NCBI GenBank assembly: GCA_050633445.1
Contig: JBOEGN010000084.1
Coordinates: 1-64,000 of the forward strand
From: Thalassobius sp050633445
GTDB lineage: Bacteria; Pseudomonadota; Alphaproteobacteria; Rhodobacterales; Rhodobacteraceae
Length of the DNA: 64,000 nt
Reading direction: 5' to 3'
How positions within the stretch are numbered: the stretch's first letter is position 1; the number at the start of each line of letters is the position of its first letter. The position numbers were made by a program, and so were the translations under genes. Below, one piece after another: positions 25,192 through 33,375 of this stretch. The notes under the pieces were generated by a model. It saw nothing but the letters and a program-made list of their open reading frames with translations. It ran no database searches and had not been told where the DNA came from.

Positions 25192-26313
25192 TCAGGCCTC
25201 GACCAGTTCTCTGGCTTTTTCAGCGACATCTTCACCCGCCGCATCCGCGGCCAGCACATAGACACCACTGTCATGCAGGGTCACGGTCCAACCGGGTTCA
25301 ACAACGATGGTGGTTGTGACCTCTTCGATCACGGCAGGTCCGTGCAATTCGTCACCGGCCCCCATTACAGAACCGTCATAGACCGGAGTGTCCTGTGCAA
25401 CGCCCTCGCCCGAGAACACCATGGGCCGGGTTCCCTTGAGCGTCGCGTCTGCACCGTTGCCAGCGCCGATGGTCATGCGGTCAGGTTTGTCGACATGGCC
25501 CGCGATCGTGCTTTCGACATTCACCACTTCGACGGGGCTGTGAGGCTCGTCATAGGTGTAAAGCTCTTTGTGGCGAGCGTGGAAGGCTGCCTTGATGTCA
25601 TCAAGCCTGTCCTCGGTGACATCGAACGGATCGATCTCGACCGTGCATTCATGGACCTGACCGACATAGCGCATATCAAGGCTGCGCCGGATCGAGATCT
25701 TGTCCTCGGCGAACCCGTCACCGGCAAAGTCCTCACGCCCTTTCGCCTCTAGCCCCTTGAACAGACTATCAAGCTTTGCGGCGGCCTCAGCGCCCTCCAG
25801 CCGGATCAGCGCGTTAAAGTCGCCTTCCTGGTCGCGGCGTGCACGCATATTGGTCAGCAGCATGTTAAGGATGTCGTCACGTGGCACTTTCTTGTCCCAC
25901 AGCTTGATCGGCGGGATGCGCAAACCTTCGGCGTAGATCTCTTTGGCGTCCGGGTTATATCCTGCGGGCACCGGACCGCCGATATCGGTCAGATGGCCCT
26001 TGCAGACCGTCCAGAACACCAGCTCGCCTTCGTAGAACACCGGGTAATACATGCAGGTGTCGATGATATGGCTGCCGCCATAGGCCGGATCGTTGTGCAG
26101 GATCAGATCGCCTTCGTTGATGTCGCCATCAAAGAACCCGGCAACGGTCTTCATCGCCGGGATCAACGAACCGAGGTGGATCGGAATATCCTGCCTCTGC
26201 ACAATCATCTCGGGCGCATGGTTAAACAAGGCCGTCGAATATTCGAGCGGAGTTGGCGCTTTTGACGGGCGTGTTCGCCTCCCAAACCAACTTTGCAAGA
26301 CCGATGATCTCAC
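25192..26313 (-). pseudogene. Hydantoinase/oxoprolinase chimera: HyuB fragment fused to HyuA C-terminus
   Basis: The 373-codon frame is a join. Residues about 23-168 match HyuB (N-methylhydantoinase B): LEYSTALFNHAPEM, IPIHLGSLIPAMKTV, GDLILHNDPAYGGSH, NMRARRDQEGDF. From about residue 170 it is the C-terminal domain of HyuA: RRSLDMRYVGQVHE, ELYTYDEPHSPVEVV, DTPVYDG, GPAVIEEVTTTIVVEPG. About 50 HyuB N-terminal residues, the HyuB C-terminal half and the HyuA ATPase-like domain are missing, so hydantoinase activity is not expected. An in-frame deletion across adjacent hyuB-hyuA genes explains it. The stop lies 3 nt before the livG start, so these genes once headed the transporter operon. Confidence 0.75.
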
Positions 26314-26338
26314 CTCCGTAGGTCATCGCAACATGTCG

Positions 26339-26578
26339 TCATTGTTGGGACGGCTGGTGCCTGCTTTTTCTAAAAAGTCGCTGGCTCGAATTGGTGGCGT
26401 CAAGCAGATCGACGGCCCCAATGCCGATGAAGATCAATGATGCCAGTAGAAGACAAACACTAGTAGTCCATGTCTGACTGAGGAATGCCCCAGTAGATAT
26501 TTCATCGACTTCCCCTTGGGTTGCAGGAAACCCTGCCTCCCAAAACGGCAATTCCGAACGCCGCGGGTAAAACCCCAA
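26339..26578 (-). CDS. Short open frame with one predicted helix, doubtful
   Basis: A 79-codon frame in the space upstream of the hydantoinase remnant. It has one hydrophobic segment (about residues 37-60, SVCLLLASLIFIGIGAVDLL) followed by a basic tail. No family is recognised, and no convincing ribosome site or operon partner is seen. It may be a real small membrane protein or chance. Confidence 0.25.
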   Translation of the reverse strand: MGFYPRRSELPFWEAGFPATQGEVDEISTGAFLSQTWTTSVCLLLASLIFIGIGAVDLLDATNSSQRLFRKSRHQPSQQ

Positions 26579-26582
26579 ATGA

Positions 26583-27077
26583 CTAAGGGATCAGGATCTG
26601 CGCCCGCTGAAAACTGGCAACGTCAGTGCTCAGATCATCATACAAAATCTCGACATCGACCGATTGAACCGAGTTCGGGGCCAGCCCCATAATCGGCATC
26701 GCATCATTGTCGATCATCGAATTCGGAGCGGCCAGGTCCATGTGGCACGGCGGCAGATCATAGGTCTGCATTGGTCCGCCATTCACCGCGTATTTGATCT
26801 GATGCAACCCGCAGCGCCAGGACAAAAGCTGGGTGAAATACAGGATGTCCTGCCCCTCATACAGTCTCACGGCCACCCATTGCGGTTTGGTCGCGGTCAG
26901 AATCATCTTGATCTCGCCAGCGGTGGTGAACTTGCCCGACGGAGTCTGATCCTCGGCCGTGTATTGCGCCGGCGCAGGCGCAGTCACTGCGGCAGGGGCC
27001 TGAGCCATTTCCTGCCCCGAGCCCGCCGACGCACCACCTGCCGCAGCCGCAATGCCCAATAGCAACCAATCCAACAT
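26583..27077 (-). CDS. Hypothetical exported protein
   Basis: A 164-residue protein. ATG 27077 is preceded by AGAGGA. The N-terminus (LDWLLLGIAAAAGGASAG) is a short hydrophobic segment without a strong basic start, so export is likely but not certain. A Pro/Ala stretch follows, then a compact domain (about 45-164) with two cysteines (SWRCGLHQ and LPPCHMD) that could form a disulfide. No family is recognised. It is divergent from the glycosyltransferase-like gene. Confidence 0.6.
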   Translation of the reverse strand: MLDWLLLGIAAAAGGASAGSGQEMAQAPAAVTAPAPAQYTAEDQTPSGKFTTAGEIKMILTATKPQWVAVRLYEGQDILYFTQLLSWRCGLHQIKYAVNGGPMQTYDLPPCHMDLAAPNSMIDNDAMPIMGLAPNSVQSVDVEILYDDLSTDVASFQRAQILIP

Positions 27078-27178
27078 GATCTAATCCTCTTCTTTAAAAT
27101 CTTTGTCGCTTGGCCCATACTGCCACGAAAATCGCAAAGCGCAAAAAAATCGGGTAGTGACAAGGTAGTGGCAGGCGC

Positions 27179-28171
27179 ATGGCCAGTGAAAAACCGTTTA
27201 ACATCGTGATCGTCGGGCAGGCCAATCGCCTGCAATACGAGGCCATTCTGTTCGCCGCATCCCTGCGGCAGCAAAGCCCCAACTTTAAGGGCCGACTGAT
27301 CGTGGCAACGCCCAATCAAAGCCCGCTTTGGGCGAAATCCCCGACGCTGCGCAATAAGCCTGTGATCGCGCTTTTGGAAAGCCTGGGGGCCGAGATCATC
27401 CCCTTTGACACCCCCGAATTTGGCGAGGGGTACCCGAATGGCAACAAGATCCAGGCGCTGCTGGCCCTGCCCAAGGGCGAACCTTTCGTGTTCTTTGACA
27501 CTGATACGCTGGTGCTGGATGACCTGACCCGCGTGCCGTTTGATTTTTCGCGCCCCGGTGCCTCGCAAAAGGTCGAGGGCACCTGGCCCAAGATCGAGCT
27601 CTACGGCCCCGGATATACCGCGATCTGGCGTTCGCTTTATGACCGGTTTGGGCTGGATTTCGACAGCTCGCTCGACCTCAGCCAACCCGACGAATACTGG
27701 CGGCGCTACCTCTATTTCAATGCGGGTTGGTTTTATTACAAATGCCCGCAGGAATTCGGCGAGCGGTTCTTGCACTACGCGACCGAGATTCGCGACAATC
27801 CTCCGCCCGAACTGGTCTGCCAGCCGATGTGGCCCTGGCTGGACCAGATCGCCCTGCCCCTTGTGATTCACAGTTTTGGTGGCGGACGTGACATGCTGCC
27901 AACGGGTCTGCTGGACGGCGAGGTGACCTGCCATTACCGCCTGTTCCCCCTGCTCTATGCCCGCGAAAGCGACAAGGTCGTCAGCGTCCTGGAACAGGTC
28001 GCCGCGCCGAATGCTGTTAAGAAAGTGTTGAAGCAATACGACCCGATCAAATTCATGGTCTATCACGGGCGTGGCGCCAAAACCCGCGAGCTGTTCGACC
28101 AGAACAACCTGCCCCGCAAAGAGCGCGCGATCCGAAAGCAAATCAAGGAAAACGGATATTGGATGCGTTAA
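27179..28171 (+). CDS. Glycosyltransferase-like (GT-A fold) protein, hypothetical
   Basis: A 330-residue cytoplasmic protein. Residues 8-13 (NIVIVG) and the early alpha/beta pattern, and above all VFFDTDTLVLDD near residue 104 (a DxD metal/nucleotide-sugar motif), suit a GT-A-fold transferase. The second half has YFNAGWFYYKCP and MWPWLDQIALPLV, resembling substrate-site segments of GT8-like families. The sugar donor and acceptor are unknown. The gene stands alone and is followed by two hairpins (28188-28230). Confidence 0.6.
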   Translation: MASEKPFNIVIVGQANRLQYEAILFAASLRQQSPNFKGRLIVATPNQSPLWAKSPTLRNKPVIALLESLGAEIIPFDTPEFGEGYPNGNKIQALLALPKGEPFVFFDTDTLVLDDLTRVPFDFSRPGASQKVEGTWPKIELYGPGYTAIWRSLYDRFGLDFDSSLDLSQPDEYWRRYLYFNAGWFYYKCPQEFGERFLHYATEIRDNPPPELVCQPMWPWLDQIALPLVIHSFGGGRDMLPTGLLDGEVTCHYRLFPLLYARESDKVVSVLEQVAAPNAVKKVLKQYDPIKFMVYHGRGAKTRELFDQNNLPRKERAIRKQIKENGYWMR

Positions 28172-28187
28172 GCCAGCCCAAAGCCAA

Positions 28188-28230
28188 GGGGGCGCTGCCC
28201 CCTCGATTGAAAACCTGACGGTTTTCAATC
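28188..28230 (+). terminator. Tandem hairpins downstream of the glycosyltransferase-like gene
   Basis: First hairpin GGGGGC-GCT-GCCCCC (28188-28202). Second: an 11-bp perfect stem, GATTGAAAACC (28205-28215) with GGTTTTCAATC (28220-28230), loop TGAC. A GGATATTTTTGAAAAGAAGAA stretch follows soon after (28239-28259). The same GGGGGC/GCCCCC hairpin with a comparable flank, ATACTCC near TTCTTTGC in inverse orientation, occurs at 37013-37073, so this is a dispersed post-gene repeat probably serving as terminator. Confidence 0.6.
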
Positions 28231-28367
28231 TCACCCCTGGGATATTTTTGAAAAGAAGAACTGCGGCCTTTTTGATCCGAACGGCCCAGCAAGCGTCAGC
28301 CCGAGGAGCTCCCCAAAGGGGAGTGACGAGATATCATTTTGCGCGCAAGCGCTCCTTTGGATCACGT

Positions 28368-28781
28368 CTAGGTGTCGAACAATCGGTCAAGATCTGCGAC
28401 ACCTTTGATTTCGATAGGATTGCCAGAGGGATCGTAAAAGAACATCGTCCATTGTTCTCCAGGCAGGCCTTCAAAACGGACGGACGGCGGGATGACAAAG
28501 TCAAGCTCGGCGGATTGCAACCGATGAGCCAGTTGTCGCCAATGTGGCAATTCCAGCACCACGCCCAGATGGGGCATCGGAACCATGTGATCCCCGACTT
28601 TGCCGGTATTGGACGTCGCAAATGGCGGGCCAAGATGTAGGCTTAGTTGATGCCCGAAGACGTTGAAATCGACCCAGGTTTCGGTGCTGCGCCCCTCGAT
28701 TGCACCCAAAAGGCCGGAATAAAATTCCCGCGACTGATCCAAATCCAGAACATTGTAGGCCAGATGAAAGGCAGAGCGCAT
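28368..28781 (-). CDS. VOC-family protein, glyoxalase/dioxygenase-like
   Basis: A 137-residue single VOC unit. ATG 28781 is preferred because GGGGAAG lies 8 nt upstream and it gives the family opening RSAFHLAYNVLDLDQSREFY. A longer frame upstream would run into the divergent metY gene. Metal-type residues are visible as His near AFHLAY, His in PMPHLGVV, and Glu in NPIEIKG at the C-terminus, arranged as in extradiol-dioxygenase/glyoxalase folds. The substrate is unknown. Confidence 0.8.
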   Translation of the reverse strand: MRSAFHLAYNVLDLDQSREFYSGLLGAIEGRSTETWVDFNVFGHQLSLHLGPPFATSNTGKVGDHMVPMPHLGVVLELPHWRQLAHRLQSAELDFVIPPSVRFEGLPGEQWTMFFYDPSGNPIEIKGVADLDRLFDT

Positions 28782-28884
28782 CTGATAGTCTTCCCCGATT
28801 GTTAGTCGTTGTCGCTCATCCTCGGATGGCATAGTGATTTTAGCAACGTCAAAAATATCCAGATGATCTGCACGAGGAGACACC

Positions 28885-30118
28885 ATGACAGACGCCCCCA
28901 GCTACGGCTTTGATACCCTGTCCATTCACGCAGGCGCCCGGCCCGACCCGGCCACCGGCGCGCGGCAGACGCCGATTTACCAGACCACAGCGTATGTATT
29001 CCGCGATGCTGATCACGCGGCGGCTTTGTTCAACCTGCAAGAGGTTGGCTATATCTATTCGCGTCTGACCAACCCCACTGTGGCCGTGCTGCAAGAACGT
29101 ATTGCTACGCTTGAAGGCGGCGTTGGCGCAGTTTGCTGTTCGTCCGGTCACGCGGCGCAACTGATGGCGCTGTTCCCGCTGATGGCACCGGGGCGCAATG
29201 TTGTGGTTTCGACGCGTCTGTATGGTGGCTCGATCACCCAGTTCAGCCAGACGATCAAGCGTTTCGGCTGGTCCGCTACATTTGTTGACTTCGAGGACAT
29301 GGACGCCGTTGCCGCCGCAATCGACGATGACACCCGCGCGATTTTCTGTGAATCCGTCGCCAACCCCGGCGGCTATGTCACCGACCTGCCTGCCGCGGCC
29401 AAAGTCGCCAGCGACGCCGGTCTGCCGCTGATCGTGGATAACACCAGCGCCACGCCTTACCTGTGCAACCCGATCGCGCATGGGGCCACTCTGGTCGTGC
29501 ATTCGATGACCAAATATCTGACCGGCAATGGCACCGTCACCGGCGGCGTTGTGGTCGATAGCGGTCAGTTCGATTGGTCCGCCAGCGACAAGTTCCCCTC
29601 GCTGTCGCAGCCCGAGCCCGCCTATCACGGCCTGAAATTCCACGANNCTGCGCGATCTGGGCATGACCCTGAACCCGCAAGCCGCGCATTATACGCTGAT
29701 GGGCGTCGAAACCCTGTCCCTGCGGATGGAGCGTCACTGCGAAAACGCTCAGAAAATCGCGGAATGGCTGGAAAAGGACGACCGGATCGAGGCCGTGACC
29801 TATGCCGGCCTGGAAAGCTCGCCCTATTATGACCGCGCCAAAGCGTTGTTCCCCAAAGGCACCGGCGGTCTGTTCACCGTCGCGCTGAAGGGCGGCTATG
29901 ACGCTTGCGTTGATCTGGTGGGCAAGCTGGAGCTGTTCAGCCACGTTGCCAATCTGGGCGATACGCGCTCGCTGATCATCCACCCGGCCTCGACCACGCA
30001 CCGCCAGCTGTCCGAGGAACAACAGGTCGCCGCAGGCGCAGGCCCCAATGTGGTTCGGATTTCCATCGGGATTGAAAACGCCGATGATCTGATCCGCGAT
30101 CTGGACACCGCGCTGTAA
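28885..30118 (+). CDS. metY: O-acetylhomoserine sulfhydrylase-like PLP enzyme, with assembly gap
   Basis: A Cys/Met-metabolism PLP enzyme with ATG 28885 behind GAGGAG. It has the family opening GFDTLSIHAGARPDPATGA, substrate-loop YSRLTNPTV, and the PLP lysine in HSMTKYLTGNGT. Two unresolved bases (nn, 29646-29647) follow YHGLKFH. Beyond them the frame shifts and resumes at LRDLGMTLNPQAAHYTLMG. About 14-18 residues usual here (ETFGPLAF... type) are absent, so bases are missing from the assembly and the gene is probably intact in the organism (about 430 residues). The C-terminal LGDTRSLIIHPASTTH and PNVVRISIGIEN are as in MetY. It makes homocysteine from O-acetylhomoserine and sulfide. Confidence 0.85.
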
Positions 30119-30141
30119 CGCAAAGTTGATTTTGATACTGA

Positions 30142-30170
30142 AAACGGCGCGAGGGTTTCTCGCGCCGTTT
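30142..30170. terminator. Bidirectional rho-independent terminator
   Basis: A 12-bp perfect stem AAACGGCGCGAG / CTCGCGCCGTTT (30142-30153 and 30159-30170) with loop GGTTT, T-run on one side and A-run on the other. It lies between the convergent metY and SIMPL genes. Confidence 0.9.
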
Positions 30171-30178
30171 TTCGTTGC

Positions 30179-30889
30179 TTACTTAAGCGCGATCACCAGC
30201 GTGACGGATTGGGTCAAGCTCAGCTCGCCCTCGGCAATCGGGACGGATTCGGCCATGTCAGCCGCCATGCGCATCATCGGCGGATTGTTCCGCGCCGCGG
30301 TCTCCGAGATCGTCAGGACATCCCCCAGCGTCACTCCGGCCGCATCGGCATAGAGCTGCGCCTTGCGCAATGCCTCGGTCACGGCGGCCTGACGGGCCTG
30401 ATCCTGCAAGGGGCCGGGCGTCTGTACTCCGAACTGCAAGCCCGAGAACCGGTTCGCCCCGTCCGCAAGCACAGCGCCCATGATCTGACCCAGATCCTCC
30501 AGCGCACGCACCCGGACATTCAGGCTTAGCGACGCGCGATAGCCGTCAATGCGGGGCGTGTCATTGTTCCGGTGCGTGTAAATCGGCGACAGGTTGACCT
30601 GCCCGGTCTGCACGTCGCGCCTGTCCACACCCATCGTGGCAAGGCGCTCCAGCATCGTAGCCACAGTGGCCGAGCTTTGCGCCATCGCCTGCGCAGGGTC
30701 ACGGTGCTGATGCTCGACCCCCAGGGACAGTGTTGCCATATCCGGTACCGTATGGATGACCCCCTGCCCGGTCACGGTAATCTGCCGGGCCTCTTGTGCG
30801 GCGATTGGGGTCGCCACCCCCAGGCCGCTGACCAAAATTGCCAGCATCAGGCTCAGGGATTTCGCTGTGGGTATCGCGGTGGACGTCAT
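30179..30889 (-). CDS. SIMPL-domain (DUF541) periplasmic protein
   Basis: A 236-residue exported protein. ATG 30889 follows AGGAGACCACG and starts a Sec signal (KSLSLMLAILVSGLG, cleavage near IAAQ/E). The mature part opens RQITVTGQGVIHTVPDMATLSLGV, the DUF541/SIMPL hallmark, with LSPIYTHRNNDTPRIDGY and a C-terminal QSVTLVIAL strand. Family members are periplasmic or outer-membrane-associated and of uncertain function. It is divergent from the large protein at 31047. Confidence 0.88.
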   Translation of the reverse strand: MTSTAIPTAKSLSLMLAILVSGLGVATPIAAQEARQITVTGQGVIHTVPDMATLSLGVEHQHRDPAQAMAQSSATVATMLERLATMGVDRRDVQTGQVNLSPIYTHRNNDTPRIDGYRASLSLNVRVRALEDLGQIMGAVLADGANRFSGLQFGVQTPGPLQDQARQAAVTEALRKAQLYADAAGVTLGDVLTISETAARNNPPMMRMAADMAESVPIAEGELSLTQSVTLVIALK

Positions 30890-31046
30890 CGTGGTCTCCT
30901 TTCGCATTTGGCCCAAGGGTGCGCATAAATCTGTCTGACACAACACTCACATATTTGTTTTCCTTCCACTCGGCGAGAAGCTGCTATATCCTGCGCTCCG
31001 TTGGGAACGGGACTCCTCTTGAGTTGCCGAGAATGTTATTGCCAGA

Positions 31047-33326
31047 GTGATGAAACCGAACTTCGCCCTGACATTGTCTGCCGAAGGTGTTCGACTGCTG
31101 CAACGCGCGCCGTCGGGTTGGTTGCTTGTGGGCGACGCGGACTTTGCTGCGGACAACCTGTCCGACGTCATGGCCGACCTGCGCGCCAATGCTGAACTGC
31201 TGACCCCCGGTGATGTCCGCGCCAAGCTGGTGCTGCCCAACGATCAGATCAAATTCATGATCGTCCGCTCCGATGCCACCTCTGAAGAAGAGGCCGAAAC
31301 AGATGCCGCCGCTGCGCTGGAGGGGGCAACGCCCTACGCTCTGTCCGAGCTGGCGTTTGATTGGTCTTTGGATGATGGGCAGTTGTTCCTGGCGGCGGTC
31401 GCGCGCGAAACTCTGGCCGAGGCTGAGGCGTTTGCGGTTGATCACGGCCTGAATCCCGTCAGCTTCGTTGCGCTGCCCGAGCAAAACGATTTCCCCGGAG
31501 AGCCGTTCTTTGGCGTTACCAAAGCGGCCAAATCCGTTCTGACGGCGACCGAAAACGTCGCGCGCGATCTGCAACCGATCCACGTGATTGGCATGGCCGA
31601 TATCCCCGAGCCTGAACCAGAACCCGCCCCCGAAGCGCCAATGGCAGTGGATGCCGCGCCAACTGATACCGGCGAGCCTGATGCTCTGATACCCGAGGAA
31701 ACACAGCCGCAAGCCGCCGAAGACGCCGTTGATTCAGTCAACGATCCTGCCCCCAAGGCAGAGGCGGAACCAGAGCCCGCGCCAGCCATCGAAAACCCGC
31801 GGGACGAGACGCCCGCCCTGGCTTTTGCCAGCGTCCGCGCCAGCCGCGACACCTCGGACACCCCGTCGAAACCCGTCGGCGCCTCTGCCCCCCCGATCAC
31901 GGACCCAGAGCCGAGCGTCGCCGCCCCCGTCATACAGACCGACGCGACCGCTGGCTTCCAATCCACACGCTCGACCCCTGCCGTACCAGCGCCCAAGGCC
32001 CCGCCCAAACCCCAGGATCAGCCCAAGGCGCAGACCCCACCAAAACCAAAGCCAGAACCGCAATCCGAACGCCAGCGCCTGACCCTGTTTGGCGCGCGCA
32101 AACCGGCCGACGCCGTGGGCATTATCGGGGGAAAACCGCGCTTTATGGGTCTGGCGCTGACGCTGATCCTGATCGTGTTTCTGGCGGTCATGGCGATCTG
32201 GGCCAGCTTTATCAGCGAAGACGGTCTGGCAGGATTGTTTGGCTCCGAGCCCGAACAGATCGAAGTGGCCACCGCCCCGTCGACCGAGGATCTGACCACC
32301 GCCACTGACGAAGAAATAGCCGAAGCGCAGGATGTGGAACCGGCGGGCGAAGTCGACCCGGCCCTGACCAACGGGCAAGCCGTGGCGCTGCCTGACATGC
32401 CCGAACTCATGAGCCCCGAAGAGGCCGAGCGTCGCTATATCGCGACCGGCATCTGGCAAGTAGCCCCCGAACAACCGTCCGAACCCGATGCCTCGGGGAA
32501 TGCCGATGTCTATCTGGCCTCGATCGACCCGCAGGTACGTGCCGTGGACGCCGTCGCCCTGCCCGATATTTCTTTGCTGCATGACGGTGCACCCAATGAA
32601 ACGCTGAACCCCACTGCGGCGGGCACGGAGTTTGATGTGGACGCGCGCGGCCTGGTCATCGCCACCCCCGAAGGTGCGCTGACCCCTGAAGGTATCACCG
32701 TCTATGCGGGCAAACCTCCGTTGGTTCCCGGCAAGCTGCCCGAGCGCCGTGGCGACGGGCTGAGCCCAACTGAACTGGATCGCTTGGCCCAGGCACGCCC
32801 GCGCGCGCGGCCAGATAATTTGCAGGAAAACAACGAACGTGGCCAACTGGGTGGCCGCACCCTGTCTGAACTGGCGCAGGTCCGCCCCAAGGCGCGCCCC
32901 GCATCTGTCAAACCTCAGCCCGAGCCGGAAGCCGAAGCAGACGACACTGCGACCGCACAGGCTGTCGCTCAGTCGCTGCGCCCTAAAACGCGGCCCAATA
33001 ACTTTGCCAAATTGGTCGCGCAAACCAAAAAGGCCGAGCCAGAGGTCCGCACAGCCGCTGCGGTTGTTCCCAAGATTCCGTCCTCTGCATCGGTCGCCCG
33101 ACAGGCGACGGTGAAAAACGCCCTGAACCTGCGCAAACTGAACCTGATCGGGGTGAACGGCAAAGGCGGCGCACGGCGCGCGTTGGTCCGCACCTCTAGC
33201 GGGCGGTACAAGACGGTCAAAGTGGGTGATCGGCTGGACGGCGGCAAGGTCGCCGCGATCACAGAATCCGAGCTGCGATATGTGAAAAACGGCAAGGCTG
33301 TCGTTCTGAAGATGCCGCGCGGCTGA
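31047..33326 (+). CDS. Large single-pass membrane protein with PilP-like C-terminal domain, hypothetical
   Basis: A 759-residue protein (GTG 31047, or ATG 31050 one codon later). Residues about 1-180 form a folded cytoplasmic domain (FALTLSAEGVRLLQRA, LPNDQIKFMIVRS) vaguely like the actin-like/GspL-type secretion ATPase partners. Residues about 190-350 are a Pro/Ala/Glu-rich linker. One transmembrane helix lies near residues 366-390 (GLALTLILIVFLAVMAIWAS). A long periplasmic Pro/Arg-rich part with repeated RP(R/K)ARP motifs follows. The last 70 residues (RRALVRTSSGRYKTVKVGD, SELRYVKNGKAVVLKMP) resemble the C-terminal domain of PilP/secretin-docking proteins. No pilus genes are adjacent. Function unknown. 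Confidence 0.7.
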   Translation: MMKPNFALTLSAEGVRLLQRAPSGWLLVGDADFAADNLSDVMADLRANAELLTPGDVRAKLVLPNDQIKFMIVRSDATSEEEAETDAAAALEGATPYALSELAFDWSLDDGQLFLAAVARETLAEAEAFAVDHGLNPVSFVALPEQNDFPGEPFFGVTKAAKSVLTATENVARDLQPIHVIGMADIPEPEPEPAPEAPMAVDAAPTDTGEPDALIPEETQPQAAEDAVDSVNDPAPKAEAEPEPAPAIENPRDETPALAFASVRASRDTSDTPSKPVGASAPPITDPEPSVAAPVIQTDATAGFQSTRSTPAVPAPKAPPKPQDQPKAQTPPKPKPEPQSERQRLTLFGARKPADAVGIIGGKPRFMGLALTLILIVFLAVMAIWASFISEDGLAGLFGSEPEQIEVATAPSTEDLTTATDEEIAEAQDVEPAGEVDPALTNGQAVALPDMPELMSPEEAERRYIATGIWQVAPEQPSEPDASGNADVYLASIDPQVRAVDAVALPDISLLHDGAPNETLNPTAAGTEFDVDARGLVIATPEGALTPEGITVYAGKPPLVPGKLPERRGDGLSPTELDRLAQARPRARPDNLQENNERGQLGGRTLSELAQVRPKARPASVKPQPEPEAEADDTATAQAVAQSLRPKTRPNNFAKLVAQTKKAEPEVRTAAAVVPKIPSSASVARQATVKNALNLRKLNLIGVNGKGGARRALVRTSSGRYKTVKVGDRLDGGKVAAITESELRYVKNGKAVVLKMPRG

Positions 33327-33333
33327 TAAAAAA

Positions 33334-33353
33334 GGCCCGCCAAACGGCAGGCC
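33334..33353. terminator. Putative bidirectional terminator
   Basis: GGCCCGCC (33334-33341) and GGCAGGCC (33346-33353) pair with one mismatch around loop AAAC. An A-run precedes it (serving the minus strand), and only a short CCTTCCCC follows. It lies between the convergent 31047 gene and hpd. Confidence 0.5.
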
Positions 33354-33375
33354 CCTTCCCCTTGCATTCCCTTGG

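Noticed and set aside
26984..28234. A 416-codon antisense frame over the glycosyltransferase-like gene
   Set aside because: It lacks any recognisable motif and overlaps two genes with coherent coding signal.
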